Shown here: positions 1 to 11,232 of the stretch, in pieces
Position numbering within the stretch: position 1 is the stretch's first letter
How the letters are laid out: every line of letters starts with the position of its first letter
Source of the DNA: Vandiemenella viatica
Taxonomy: Eukaryota > Arthropoda > Insecta > Orthoptera > Morabidae
Reading direction: 5' to 3'
DNA length: 64,000 bases
NCBI GenBank assembly: GCA_031002005.1
Contig: CM061919.1
Location: 18,113,687 to 18,177,686 of the forward strand
The notes under the pieces: model-generated
What the model saw: the letters and a program-made list of their open reading frames with translations, nothing else
Told to the model about the DNA's origin: nothing
The model's database searches: none
Made by a program: the position numbers and the translations under genes

Positions 1-720
1 CTGTTGCTGAGTACTGTGCTCCAGTGTGGCAACGTAGTACTCATACTAGAAAAATCGACGTCCACCTGAATGAGTGTATGAGAGCAATAACTGGCACCCT
101 AAAATCCACCCCAGTCCCCTGGTTGCACCTGATCAGCAAAATACCACCTCCAGAGATAAGACGCCAAGAAGCAACGGCACGTGAGTGGATAAAACTACAC
201 CATCCTGATCATCCACAGGATCTCCCAATCCACGAGGTTCTAAATAACTTGCCACCCACTCGTCTTAAATCAAGAAATCCGGTATGGCAAGATGTATTTG
301 ACTTTGATGTCATGGAAAAATGGCGACAAAGCTGGAACTCCACATCTGTAAAACATTCAGATATTAAAGATTCCACAACTGGACTTCCAGGATTCCATCT
401 AAATAGAGACCAGTGGGTCAAACTAAATCGCCTAAGAACAGGCCATGCGAAATGCAACGCCATGCTGTATAAGTGGGGTCTTCAGGATTCTCCTGCATGT
501 GACTGCGGTGCTCCTTCCCAGAGTGTGGAGCATATTATCAGGGAATGCCCTCTACGGAAGTATGATGGACCATATGAAGATGTTTTTGGAGCTACAAGTT
601 CCTTCTTAGAATGGCTGGAAGAATTAGACATCAGCTTGTGAACGCTACCAACGTTCTTGTCATTGTATATATTTATTATTGTATTAGTTGCTTGCCATAC
701 GACAAATAAATAAATAAATC
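1..720 (+). mobile_element. 3' end of a non-LTR retrotransposon (LINE X), 5' cut by window edge
   Basis: This is the terminal part of a LINE: the C-terminal reverse transcriptase region runs from the window edge to 641. A ~60-bp 3' UTR follows, then a simple AATA-type tail (about 703-719), the usual 3' terminus of many LINEs. Directly after the tail, at 721, an unrelated LINE (family A) begins in the opposite orientation and in mid-sequence. Either X inserted into that older element or the junction was made by a deletion. The rest of X lies outside the window. Confidence 0.85.
3..641 (+). CDS. LINE ORF2, C-terminal RT/thumb region (partial)
   Basis: An open frame enters from the window edge and reads AEYCAPVW near its start, the conserved tyrosine/tryptophan patch at the end of the RT thumb in non-LTR retrotransposons. 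It ends with a Cys/His cluster (about 490-560: C-x-C-x9-H-x4-C, seen as CDCG...EHIIRECPL), a zinc-knuckle-like motif near the C terminus of many LINE ORF2 proteins. The catalytic palm domain and endonuclease are outside the window, so only ~213 residues are seen. No internal stop interrupts it. In an intact element it would be the reverse transcriptase that copies the LINE RNA at the target site. I cannot assign the clade with confidence. Confidence 0.8.
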   Translation, partial: VAEYCAPVWQRSTHTRKIDVHLNECMRAITGTLKSTPVPWLHLISKIPPPEIRRQEATAREWIKLHHPDHPQDLPIHEVLNNLPPTRLKSRNPVWQDVFDFDVMEKWRQSWNSTSVKHSDIKDSTTGLPGFHLNRDQWVKLNRLRTGHAKCNAMLYKWGLQDSPACDCGAPSQSVEHIIRECPLRKYDGPYEDVFGATSSFLEWLEELDISL

Positions 721-777
721 TGTCATTCTTCCACTGCGGTAAGTAGCCAACACCCTGATTTTTTCTTTTTTATTACC

Positions 778-1203
778 TCAGATATCTACCCCAAGTAACT
801 CATGGTCTTGATCTATGAACGTCATTGAACTGTGGTAGTTTCTTCTAACTAGTATGAAGACTCCTCCACCAATTGCTCCTCTATCTCTGCGGTATACTCT
901 GTAACCATCAGGGAAAACCTCACTGTCTAGTACGTTTTCTTTTAACCAACTCTCTACCCCAATTATTACTTGTGGTTCGTGTATCTCTATTAAGTTTGCA
1001 AATTCAATTACTTTGTTCATTATACTTCTACAGTTTACCATTAACACCCTTATTACCGGCTTTATATTTTGAGCATTTATCTCCTCTTTCCCAGTTTTAC
1101 CCCAGCCAGTTATTGTTTCAGCAACTTCATCTATTTCTTTAACATCTATGATCTTTCTCATCGTGGATCTGCAATCAGTATCACTTTGATCATCTATTTC
1201 CAT
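778..1203 (-). pseudogene. LINE A ORF2, N-terminal part of apurinic-type endonuclease
   Basis: Translation gives the start of an exonuclease-endonuclease-phosphatase fold: VNCRSIMNKV (the Asn motif), IIGVESWL (the catalytic Glu motif) and GGGVFILV. It begins about 18 bp after the ORF1 stop, as expected for a two-ORF LINE. The frame ends at 778, and the rest of the endonuclease and all of the RT are missing. In a live element this enzyme nicks target DNA to prime reverse transcription. Confidence 0.8.
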
Positions 1204-1220
1204 CCCTTCACCAGCAGCCC

Positions 1221-2380
1221 CTAACCTAAAAAAGGCTCAGTCCTGACCCCATCATCACTGAAAGTGGGCTCCCTTACTGCTTTAGCTAACAACTCAGAAA
1301 GTACTCCCTTGCCCCTTATATTTAGGTGTTGGCTATGCCTAGTGAAACCCCACCCACCAATGGTGTTTACAAGCACAACCCCCAACACAGAACTAATGCC
1401 TTTCCCAAGTAGCACTTCCGTTTCCACATTTACACGCCTCACAGCATAGTTCAATTGTGGCCGGTCATGGCATCTTAGGACCTGCATGAGCTCCACCCTG
1501 GTATGCTGTGCCTCCTTCACCACCTTCCTCAGGTCACTCTCTATACTATAACTCACGTTTCTATCAATACTATTCCCCGCCCCTCCCACTATCACTACTC
1601 TATCATCCTTAGTGAAACTCCTACAAAGTGAACCTAATGTTTCATTAGGTTTGAAAAAACTTGTGACCTGGTAACCTGTACCTAACTGATCCTGCAGAAG
1701 AGGGCCTACACCTCTCCCATGGCTACTACCTAGCAGCAGAACCCTATTCTTCCTATTCTTGCCTTGCACGCCCTTATTCCTAAAGGCCGGCTGCATCTTA
1801 CCTACTCCTACATCTACATGAGGCTCTTCTCCTCCTGACTCTGACAACAGGTCAAACCTATTTTTCCCCACAATTACTGAAGTGTCTGGCTTCTTCATCC
1901 TGTTAACTATATTTCTCCTACGACCTGTTACCAGCTCCCACCCATCATTCTCAACTTCTCCAACCCATTATCTCTACTTTCAGCCTCTACAGCTTGAGCC
2001 TCTGCAAGCTCAGCCCCCACAGGCTGTGCCTGCGCAGTCTGAGCCTCCATAGGCTTAGCCTCCATAGGCTGAGCCCCCACAGGCTGAGCACCCTCAGGTT
2101 GATCCTCAACACGCGGAGCCACCACAGACCACTCCTCCAGAGGCTGAGACTGCACAGGACGAGCCTCAAGAACCCTGATCCTTTAACGCAACTTCCTGAT
2201 CGTTTCGCCCATCTCCAACATGCTATCATCCCTAAGACAAAGTGAACAAAACCATGGTAGAGCCTCATTTATTTCCCCCGTTTCCTCTTCCTCACATGCC
2301 CAGTGAAACCACTTCTTACACCAACTACAACCTATCCACTTCGCAACGTACCTACGGCAGGCGCCACAGTTTCCAGTCAT
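1221..2380 (-). pseudogene. LINE A ORF1: PHD-like finger + VEAQ-type repeats + SGNH esterase domain
   Basis: The likely start is the ATG at 2,380-2,378. Three parts are visible. First, a PHD-like finger with Cys pairs CGAC, GCSWC, the HWAC His-Cys pair and WFCSLC. Second, a low-complexity Glu/Ala/Gln/Pro/Val stretch (about 1,970-2,170) made of repeats around VEAQP. Third, an SGNH-hydrolase-like domain (1,898-1,221) with the block I nucleophile region LLLGSSHGRG, a block III-like GGAGNSID and a C-terminal catalytic-type His in QHLNIRGKG. Known CR1 ORF1 proteins are RNA-binding/chaperone-like and their esterase is thought to aid retrotransposition. Frame changes between finger, repeat and esterase show that the copy is dead. 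Confidence 0.75.
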
Positions 2381-2710
2381 GATTTTCCCAAATACTTCAA
2401 ACACCTTCTAAACAAACCTTAAATTTTTTTGATAACGTAGTCTAATAAAGTTTATATTTTTAATGTTTTTTATTAAATATTATAGGCGCTATACTCGACT
2501 AAACTGTTGATTAATATATATTAAATTGAAGCTTTATGAATAATAACTAGGTAACAAAACTCCTTAAGAAGCAATGAACTTAAGTTTATGAATTTCGGAA
2601 CGAACTTATGATGAAGAGCCGATACTATTTAGTGCTAATGTGGATAACAACTAATTAGTTACTTATGAAAGTTTTTATTTTTATAAAAGAAGGCTAGGAA
2701 GTTTCTATTT

Positions 2711-3385
2711 TAGTGTATTAGATGGCAATTAAACACAATTTTATTTCACACAAAACTGGTTAATTACTATAACGTTCATTTTTGTTGTAAACTCGATTGC
2801 GATATCGATAGTTGAACTTAAAATATCAATATTGTATTAACCTATTGTAAACAACTGGATGCTATATATGAATACTTATGTTTATTATTTATAATTTCTA
2901 GTTGTTTTATTACTATTCCAGAACTAATTAATTAACAAACTATGTTATTTAAAATCGAATAGAGTCTTAATATAGAACGATACAAAAACCTTAACAATCA
3001 AATTTCGAACTAGTGATTTTGACGGTATATAAGGAATTGAACACTGTAAAATAACTTAAACCACTATGTTTACCTATGCTATAGTATTAAAATTAGTCTA
3101 TCAAGCTTATGCTAAACTATGAAGCTTATACTAAATTTAATTAAGTGAAACGTGCAATAACTAGCAAAGTGACCTTAGCAACAATGACGCGAACTTTAAA
3201 AACTGTTATTTATGGAGTAACCTTAGATAATTATTCTCGCTAACAATAATCGTAAGAGTTTAGATGATATTTAAAGTTTTTAAAGTAATTAAGTCTACAA
3301 AGACTTTGCTGATGATGCAAAATGTTTTGTGAGCAGCTGTCAACACAAACACTCTCAAACGATAACACAACCAGATTATCTCTGT
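2711..3385. other. AT-rich spacer without recognisable gene
   Basis: This stretch has no open frame worth calling and no match to other repeats that I can see in the window. It could be the distal 5' UTR of copy A1 or plain intergenic DNA; copy A3 is cut at the corresponding place (44,945), so the comparison stops there. Confidence 0.5.
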
Positions 3386-3642
3386 AAGGATGTATGAGAG
3401 CAGGTTGGGTTACAAAACTTTGGTCAGACCATTGCTGGAATATGGTAGTTTAGTGTGGGACCTTCATTATGAGTATCAATTACAGGAGTTGGAGAGAATG
3501 CAAAAAAGGGCTGCTAGATTTGTTTCTGGAAATTACCGCAGAATGCATTCAGTTACAGATAAGATAAAAGTGCTGGAATGAGATTCATTGTAAGACAGGA
3601 GGAAGGTGAAGAGAGTCATGGGAGTATACAATTCCTATATTG

Positions 3643-3670
3643 GTGATGAGTAGGGTTCGGATCTTTAGGA
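3643..3670. repeat. hAT-1 left TSD (3643-3650) and TIR (3651-3670)
   Basis: GTGATGAG followed by the 20-bp inverted repeat. The TIR matches 13,200-13,219 in reverse complement without mismatch. Confidence 0.97.
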
Positions 3671-4319
3671 CCAAAAAAATCGAGAAATATGCAGGTAAAT
3701 ATGACCTTAAAAATAGGTAAATATGACCTAAAAGAGACATAATATGACCAGACATTAAATTTTTTATACTTCAAAAATGCTGAAATGTACATAATTTATT
3801 TTACTTAGCTGTGTCGCTTTCATGTAGACAGCATAATTTGCTTCTATGCACTCAGTGTACGATTGGAAAATTATTTTTTTTAAAGTTATTTTCTTGTTCC
3901 TGTAAAAGAATGGATTACTAGAATTTTACTTTTAAAAATGGAAATTTACTATAAATTTGTTGCGATATAGTGTACATACAATTTTTTATTCTTGTTTGAT
4001 GCCAGCATTGCAGTATATCACCATATGCATCATCAATTTCTCAAAGAGGAATTTTCTCCGGTTGTCACTTAAAACTGTCTTGCAGTGTGAGAAGCTTCGT
4101 TCGACATCGCAAGATGTGACGGGAGCGTACTTAAACAGAGTCAGGTCACTGCAATTTAATTGTGGGTCGTCTTCAGTCAAAACATATTCGCCACCATTTC
4201 ACAAATTTTACAAATTGTTTTATATCCATTATTCCCACACAACACTTTATCAAATTTGTTTTTCAGCAAACTAGCCACACTACCCCCTGCTTGGCCTATT
4301 TCGGTTTCCACACTTTTAA

Positions 4320-4697
4320 GGGACCGCGCACAAACTACGTGGCTCGGTCCAGAGGGAGGGAGGGGTTAGCTGGAAGGCTACGCTGGGCTACGTGGGGGAG
4401 GGAGGGAGGGAGTGTTCCGAGCCAGACCACGTAGCTTTCCTTTCATAACATTTTTCACAGTTAAAATGAGGAACAGCATGTGAATATTTATTTCCCTCAG
4501 TTAATTATATCCGTATGTAATTTACCATAGATTTACTAGAGAAAACAGCAAAAAATGTCTTCTGGAATCAAAAGGGAAAAAAGCTAAGTGCTACGTGGGG
4601 GAGGGGGTGGGGTTAGAGGGACAAAAGCCACGTAGGGCTACGTGGGGGGGAGTTCACAGGAGGCCAAAATGGAGCTACGTGGTTTATGCACGCTCCC
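4320..4697. mobile_element. MITE (378 bp) inside the hAT-1 transposase gene
   Basis: Ends are imperfect ~24-bp inverted repeats: GGGACCGCGCACAAACTACG on the left and, read inward from the right, GGGAGCGTGCATAAACCACG. It is flanked by TAA on both sides (4,317-4,319 and 4,698-4,700), a 3-bp target duplication. The interior is GC-rich with repeated CTACGTGG words and codes for nothing. Deleting it with one TAA rejoins the transposase frame exactly (...LAVV then KSVETEIGQ). The 3-bp TWA-type duplication fits PIF/Harbinger-like MITEs, but the family is an inference. Confidence 0.85.
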
Positions 4698-5466
4698 TAA
4701 CGACCGCCAAACTTTCATTCAGTTCTAGACCAATTTCTTCAAGACGCGAAATCGCAGTTGTGATGCCTGAAAAACTTGACCTTATGTACGCCAAATTTCT
4801 GAACAAATTACTGGAAAAGAGTTCTGGGACAATTTTGATGGAAGATGCTTCACTGCTATCAAAATTAGAAACTATTTTCTTTATGTTTTCATAATATTCA
4901 CAGTAATAGCTAACTGCATCGAGTCTTGTGCCCCAACGAGTAAGTACTGGTTGCGGTGGAAGAGGGACGGAAGGTGCATCTTCTTTAATTTTGCCACTCT
5001 CATTGGAGCTTTAACAAAAATCTTTTTTACATTTGATAATAACCTATCAACATCACGGAAATTTAGTCTTACTTCCTCGGCAACTCTATGTAATCCATGA
5101 GCGAGACAAGTTAAATACACCATCGAAGGATACAACATTTTCAGACATTTCCCAGCCTTTACCATGTACGGCGCAGCGTCGGTGAAAAATAGTAAGACAT
5201 GTTCTCGTTTAACTTCACCGCTCCATAACAGTTTCTTTGCGTTGTCGAAACGGACGGCAATTGTTGAGTGGTTTACTGATTCAAGAGCTTCACAGTCCAG
5301 TAAAAATATATCACCCGGTCTGTCAGAAAGTAGGGTTCCAACGATAACATTTACAACGTATTTACCACAAGCATCAGTACTTTCATCCATTGATACCCAG
5401 ATCTTATTGGTGCCTATCTTAGTTCTGATTGTCTGCAATACATTTTCACAACAAGACGGTAAATAG

Positions 5467-6311
5467 TGTAGTGATCTAGGCGATCACTTGCCCAAATACT
5501 TCAAATTAATTTCTCAAGTCGGTATCCGGGGCGGGCGAGCATGAAAAAGTTAAGCAATAGAGCTATGACCTGAGAAGTAGCACGCATGTCAGCAAGCCAG
5601 TCGCCAAGCGCTTGTCTTTACTGCAAGCTGTTACTATGACTTCATACAGCAGGTTAGCGAGGAGTATTGCCCTCTCCACATAGTGATGATAGGAAGGGGG
5701 AGTATCTATTTAAACCCTGGGAGCAGGGGTCTGTCTGTCTGTCTACGAAAGTCTTTCAACGAGCCACATCGACGCCGAGGGCGTCGTCGCCGGCGCCGCC
5801 GGGGCGGCGGTTGCAGAGAAGAAGATGGCTGTCATCTACTAATAAGGTGGGCTCTGCTGCGATAGCTGGGTGTGGACATTCAGATATACAATCATTTGGT
5901 CAGAGTCATTTGGGCATAGTCTTCAGGGAGATTATCAATAGTCCATTTAGTTTGGGCTGCGAGGCGCCCATGAGTTACATGCTCGCCCTTGTCCTTGGCC
6001 ATATCTCTAATATTTTGTTTCAAAGCCAATACAACATTGTAAATATTCACCTATGTCACCAGTCATTGCTCATGTAAATAAATATGTAAATATGTAATTG
6101 CCGTTTACCGTAATTTATCCTAGCTTCCTCAGCCATTCCACTGTTATTATCTGAATGTACTGAGCATAAAACCTGTCAGGTGTTGCAGTAGGAACCTATG
6201 ACGAATATTCATATCAGAACTATGGTCGATCTCCTATGGTCGACCCTTATCCACGGCTCCAGTGGAAGTTACCCTGTCTGCTCTTATCAATCAGCTTTCA
6301 GGGTCACTACA
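5467..6311 (+). repeat. 5' long terminal repeat
   Basis: TG...CA termini. It contains a TATA-like TATTTAAA at 5,707-5,714 followed ~25 bp later by a TCTGTCTG initiator-like run, and an AATAAA at 6,077-6,082 as the likely polyadenylation signal. R would therefore span roughly 5,735-6,095. A GC-rich patch (about 5,770-5,820) follows the presumed start site. Confidence 0.93.
5707..5740 (+). promoter_or_regulatory. Core promoter of the LTR element
   Basis: TATTTAAA at 5,707-5,714 is followed by CTGTCTGTCTGTC (about 5,731-5,743). It is conserved in the 3' LTR except for one base. Position and spacing fit an RNA polymerase II TATA/initiator pair. Confidence 0.6.
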
Positions 6312-6328
6312 AGAAGGGGTTAAAATTA

Positions 6329-6373
6329 TGGTGTCATGTTGTGGGGTGCACTTGCACGGAGGGCGTGCAAGTG
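6329..6373 (+). promoter_or_regulatory. Candidate primer binding site and adjacent hairpin
   Basis: TGGTGTCATGTTGTGGGG (6,329-6,346) starts with TGG as a tRNA 3'-end complement should and resembles the 3' end complement of leucine tRNAs. It lies 17 bases after the LTR, further than usual, so it is tentative. A perfect 9-bp stem (CACTTGCAC 6,349-6,357 with GTGCAAGTG 6,365-6,373, 7-base loop) follows at once and could serve in priming or packaging. Confidence 0.45.
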
Positions 6374-8234
6374 GTTCGCAAGATCACTGAATATTTCGTC
6401 CTATGTAGGTTCATGACGTCAGTTCAGGGTTTCTGTCCTTTGGCCAGCCCTACGTCAGACGACGACACGGCTTGGGTATAGTTATAGAAGAGTAAACGGC
6501 AATAGTTAATCCACATCCACTATCCAGTATCCCACAGAAGACGTCGTAGGAGGAGGAGATGGTCCTATTACGGAAGCGGCCAAGCGGAGTTGGAGGTAGC
6601 CATAACGCAGCATTCAGCAGGCGGGTCGTCGACACGAGACAACGCTGCGACAGCAGGAAATCGCCGAGCGGGCAGTTTGGGTCAGCAATCTAAGTAAGTT
6701 CGCAAGCGATAGGCGGAAAAAATAACGCAAGATCCAAATATCAATGCCTCAAAGAAGCCCTATTTTTAATTCAAGAATGTGTTCATGCCCTTATATTATC
6801 AGACTTTAAATCGCAAAGGAAAAGTGCAACAGTATTAACTTTTAAAAGATGTGTAACGCTACTAACTAAAGCGTAATTCCATTAAATTAGTTATTTAAAG
6901 AAGTTACATTTAATGTCAAGAGTCCACCTTTAACTGCCAGAAGTACAAGTTATAAATATATGATTATAAGAAAATTTAGTAGAATTGAATCGTGAAATTC
7001 ATAAAGTAAATGTTGTTAAATTAAATCCCGAAGTGAAAGTGTGTTGTGTTTGTAACTTTCTCAGAAGCAGAAATAAATGTGAGAAGGTAGTTCTGTCATA
7101 AATTGATGCCAGAAAAAAATTGAATACGGTAAAATGTTAAATTGTTCATATATTTGTAATTAAACTCGCACGTATTACGTATTCTCGAGAAAACCTATAG
7201 TTCAATGCCTTGCCAGTATGATGTAATTATAGTACAAGTTTTGAAAGAGAAAATGTATTTATTCTGTAATCCTGAATGACTAGCTGGAGGAGAAGTTGTG
7301 TTAACTAGAATAAAATAATTCTTGAGGTCGCGATGCTAATTGTTACATGTACAATCAACACTGAAGCTAATGTGATAAGTTAAGACGGAGTAATTATTAG
7401 ATTATTGAATCAATTTTAGTAGTTTGGTAAAAGTGTATACGAAATTATCAGTAATTAAATGTGGTTGAGCAGTACCAATTAATTAAGATTATAATAGTTA
7501 AAGTTGGACAGTGAGGAACGAAAATCTTTACAAATGTTTGAAGTTCATGTTAATGATTAAAAGAAAGTGTACAAAGAAGTTTATGTAATCGGGAGTTAGA
7601 ATGATGATTTCATAAATAGGAGGACCATTGCAAATTAAAACATGCTAACAGTTACGCGTGATTTTGGCTACCTGACTTTGAAAGGTGTAATAACATAAGA
7701 GTTTCTTTATTAACAAAAATAGACAGCACCTCCGGGGAGAATAAAATTCGGAATGTTTAATGGTAAAATTCAAATGAAAACCAGAATGTTAGTTAATCAT
7801 AAGAAGTGAACGAGTGATCGTAAACTAAATGAAATTTTATTGGTTGGTTAGGTTAAGACTTCAATTACAACAAAACGCAAATAAACGTGTCAATTGGGAA
7901 AGTTAATCGTAGAACATTTTAATATAGAGAAATTCACAAGAGACGAAAGTACAGAAACGTAATGAACGATGAATTATAAATTATAGTAACGAATAAAATC
8001 GCATGTTGGTAACTAAAATATTGCTGTAAGAGTGTTCAGCTGTTGTAAAGATTATCGTACGTGAGTTACATGGGTAGTTGGTCATTATTAAGTCTTAGAC
8101 TGTAATATATAAGAATCGAATCACTTAATATAACATGTTATAAAGGAATCTTGAAAATAAGGTGGCACGATGTTTTAAGAGATCAAGAAATGCGAGGACA
8201 GCGCATCCATATTAAATTTGATTATCAGTAAATA

Positions 8235-8333
8235 AAAGGGAGCTTATCATGGTAGTATGGAAGTAAAGGGCAGTAAAATAAATTAAAGGGAGTTAATATG
8301 GCAGTATTCAAGTAACGGGCAGTAAAATAAATT
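8235..8333. repeat. Two ~50-bp tandem copies in the LTR element interior
   Basis: Both copies run AAAGGGAG...GGCAGTAAAATAAATT with about 10 differences. Confidence 0.8.
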
Positions 8334-8606
8334 AAAATAAGTTATAGACGAGGCACAAATGTAATCATAATGCATAACCGAAAGAACTGGGGCCGATGAT
8401 TAATTATATGAGAAGTTCTGGAGGTAACGTTCATAGGATGTGGAACGAGTGGATGGTTAGATGTTAAAAATGTAGCTAGGAGGTTATAAGTAGGGATCTA
8501 AAAAAAAAAAAAATGGATCTCCACAATACATGGGAAATATTAGTGGGGGTTGGTTGCGGTGTGTAAAAATAACCCGGGAGGGTTTAAATAAAGTTGTCTA
8601 GGATGG

Positions 8607-8720
8607 GCGGAAATTGGCGAGAACGGAAGGGTTAAATGATGTCGCCCGGGAGAGGCGAAAACTGGCGAGAGTTGAAGGGGTTAAATGATGTCGCCGGGGG
8701 AGGCGAGATTTGAGGAGAAT
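8607..8720. repeat. ~48-bp tandem repeat, 2.5 copies, in the LTR element interior
   Basis: Units share GGCGAAA-type starts, ACTGGCGAGAG and GGTTAAATGATGTCGCC. The third unit is partial and diverged. Confidence 0.75.
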
Positions 8721-11190
8721 TGGGTGAAAATAATAAGTAAAACCTGGTGCAACACACTTGAATCCACCTTAAAGTGGGAAGTGTATGTCCATGGTGCCTG
8801 TGAGGAAATAGGAAAAGGTAAGTGGAGACTAGGTGTCGCCAATGTAAGCATGGTGTCAGTGGACTTAAATGTCCCTATGCTGACGAAGGAATGTTTTTAA
8901 AGATGAAAGGTAGGTGTGGTTGAGCTAGAAATATTATAGAGATGGTAGAAGTAAGTTATATATGATGTAACTGGTAGAATTATTTGGCGGGTAGTCGGTA
9001 ATTAAGGAGAGATGACGAAGGGGTCGTCATTGGAATTAGGGAGGAGCTGGAGGTAATAGTAACAGAGTGGAAGTTACTACTTAACTGGAGCAAGACGATT
9101 GGAGGTCGTCACAAAAATGGAGGGGAAAATAAAGGTATTGCAGAGGAATGCAGTATCTGGTAATGGAGGGAGGTAAGGAAAACCTCTAGGCGAAGGGTGT
9201 TAAGAAGATTATGGGGAGGTAGGTGCGAAGTCGACCGTAAGAGGTGTATTAGGGAGGCAAGGAAAGCCTAATGTTAATCCGTACTAGGGAAGGTACGAAG
9301 AACCCGCGAGGTTATAAAATAAAAGTAGGGGCAGAGGACTCCATACTATTAAGCCGTGCACGGGGTAATGTGACACGAAGAACCAAAATAAGGTTGAAGA
9401 ATAATGGTAAGTCAAGGGACTACATAATTTTAAGACGTGAACCGCGGATGGTTACGCACAAAGGTCGAGGGGAGTTTATGTGGGAGAATTATCGAGCTGT
9501 GGAGAGTTCGGTTGGTGCTTAGTGGGTGCAGCTGTCATCAGCTAAACAGTAAGTGTGTCGCTGGCGAAGCATGACGTCAGAAGTTGAGCGGGTAGTACGG
9601 CGGCGCAGTGGAAGCGCGTAAAACTATATGAATTTTGAATATAAAGCTAAATTACTTAATAAGGCGTAGTGGGAAGAGAAAACTTGCAAGCATTAATAGG
9701 GAGAATCAGATCAAATATCCCTTATAATTAGCGGTAGTTTAAAAGAGGAGGAGTTGAAAAGAATAAATGTAAATATATATCTAATATAATTATCATTCAG
9801 CATAACTGCCCATTTACATAGAATAAGCAGAAGAGATGTTATTAAAGGGAATTTAATTTATGGGGACTATTTAAAGTAAAGAAGGTAGTATAGAAAAGGG
9901 TAACTTTTATGAATTAAAGTAAAATAAAGGAGTAAAATGAAAAGTATTTTGTATAGTAGAGACGAGAGGTGTATTCTTCGCATATGAAAGTCTGTTCAGG
10001 AAATGACGAGAATAAGTTAGTTCCTAAGTGTTAACTGGTGTATCATTGAAGTAATGTGAGTCCTGCAGAATATATTAAGAGTTGTGTTAAAAGAGATGAA
10101 ATCATGTTATGTGTATAATTGTTGTACTCAATGTAATAAAATGTTTGGGGAGAATGTGATCTTAGTTCCTCGATGGGATATTGGGGAAGGTTAAATAAAC
10201 CATTAAGTATAAATAAGAGAAATTAAGTGGAGTTAATGAGCTAACCAGTCATGGTGCATTTTCGTAATAGCAGTCACTGGCATCAAGGAAATAAGATCAT
10301 ATTAACATAGTATTTTGTAATTACAATCTCTCGAATTATATGATAGAAAAGTAACGTTAAAGAGTAATTGTACATTTGAATCATAAGGGAGTAGTGAAAA
10401 ATCAAATGAATATTCATCATTGTTATAAGAATAAACGAAGCAAAGTCATAATCAAGTAAAGGTGAGAGATCATAACATTGCGTACAGTATCGTCATAATT
10501 ACTGTGTAAACTGGGGTTCTGACAAAATAATGATTCAACAATAATTACTCAGAATTAGTTGGAAAAAACCATTGTGAAATAAAATAAACTCATGTAGACA
10601 TTATGGAGTGTTGTGACTAAATGGTCATTAATAATTGTGAATTGAAAAGCGCACGATCAACTCTGTTATAATAAGGTTGTACTAAATGATAATAGAAACG
10701 GAAATGTAAATTTATTCTGTAGAAAATATGTTGAAGATTGTATATGGAAGTGTCAACCTGGAAGTGTAAAGAATCATTGTATGCATAGAATTAAGAGGAT
10801 GTTCCACTAATGCAAAATTTTACGAGTGTTCTAGTAACCTGTAATATGGCTGGAGTGGTGAATGAAAACAAGTAAGACGCTGAGCTGTCCTTAACGTAGC
10901 AAGCTGACGTGACGTCGCGAATCATGTCAACTGCTGCCGTCAGCCATGTGTAGTCTCAGCTCCAGGGACGCCTGTATCTGCTGAGCCACGCCAAACAAGA
11001 GTCGGCAAGGTCGACACCGCCACCACAAATCAATCCAGTCGAAATCAAAACAAAATAAAACAGATAAACCATTTTAATTGTATTTAACAACACACCAAAA
11101 CCTCAGTAACACGAAGAAAAAGAAATTGTAATTAATTTTAAGGAAAACCTGTATTTAGTTTTAAGTAATTTGCAAACTGCGTTTACAAAA

Positions 11191-11232
11191 CACGTCCTCC
11201 GTAGACTCCGGACGTGGCGAAGGGGGGGGACA
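11191..11232 (+). promoter_or_regulatory. Hairpin plus polypurine tract (second-strand primer)
   Basis: A 7-bp stem CACGTCC/GGACGTG is followed by GAAGGGGGGGGA (11,219-11,230) and CA before the LTR. Polypurine tracts in this position prime plus-strand DNA synthesis in LTR retroelements. Confidence 0.8.

Larger units (their letters stand above)
721..2710 (-). mobile_element. CR1-like LINE family A, copy A1: 5' UTR, ORF1 and start of ORF2
   Basis: On the minus strand this copy holds a 5' UTR-like segment (about 2,405-2,710), ORF1 (2,380 down to 1,221) and the first ~140 codons of ORF2 (1,203 down to 778). It breaks off at 721 inside the endonuclease. The same order is seen in copies A3 (34.8-44.9 kb, -) and A5 (54.2-58.4 kb, +), which lets the boundaries be read by comparison. 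The segment 2,525-2,710 matches 44,735-44,940, the displaced 5' UTR of A3. ORF1 carries a PHD-like zinc finger and an SGNH esterase domain, a combination known from CR1-like elements. Confidence 0.8.
6374..11190 (+). other. Non-coding interior of the LTR element
   Basis: About 4.8 kb of AT-rich sequence that is strikingly poor in C and rich in A and G on the plus strand between about 8,160 and 10,900. No gag, protease, RT, RNase H or integrase motif is visible in any frame; the longest frame (9,271-9,522, 83 codons) has no recognisable content. Two short tandem duplications sit inside (8,235-8,333 and about 8,607-8,720). A hairpin of CACGTCC/GGACGTG (11,191-11,216) directly precedes the polypurine tract. 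Confidence 0.8.

Noticed and set aside
1928..2268. Leu/Arg/Ser-rich frames on both strands over the LINE A ORF1 linker (also 38,819-39,055 and 54,300-54,558)
   Set aside because: They are shadows of the short-period coding repeat in other frames.
5667..6077. A 136-codon frame present in both LTRs (5,667-6,077 and 11,434-11,844)
   Set aside because: It starts at TTG, crosses promoter and polyadenylation regions and shows no domain. It is present twice only because the LTRs are copies.
9271..9522. 83-codon frame in the LTR element interior as a gag remnant
   Set aside because: No zinc knuckle or capsid motif, and the surrounding frames are closed.
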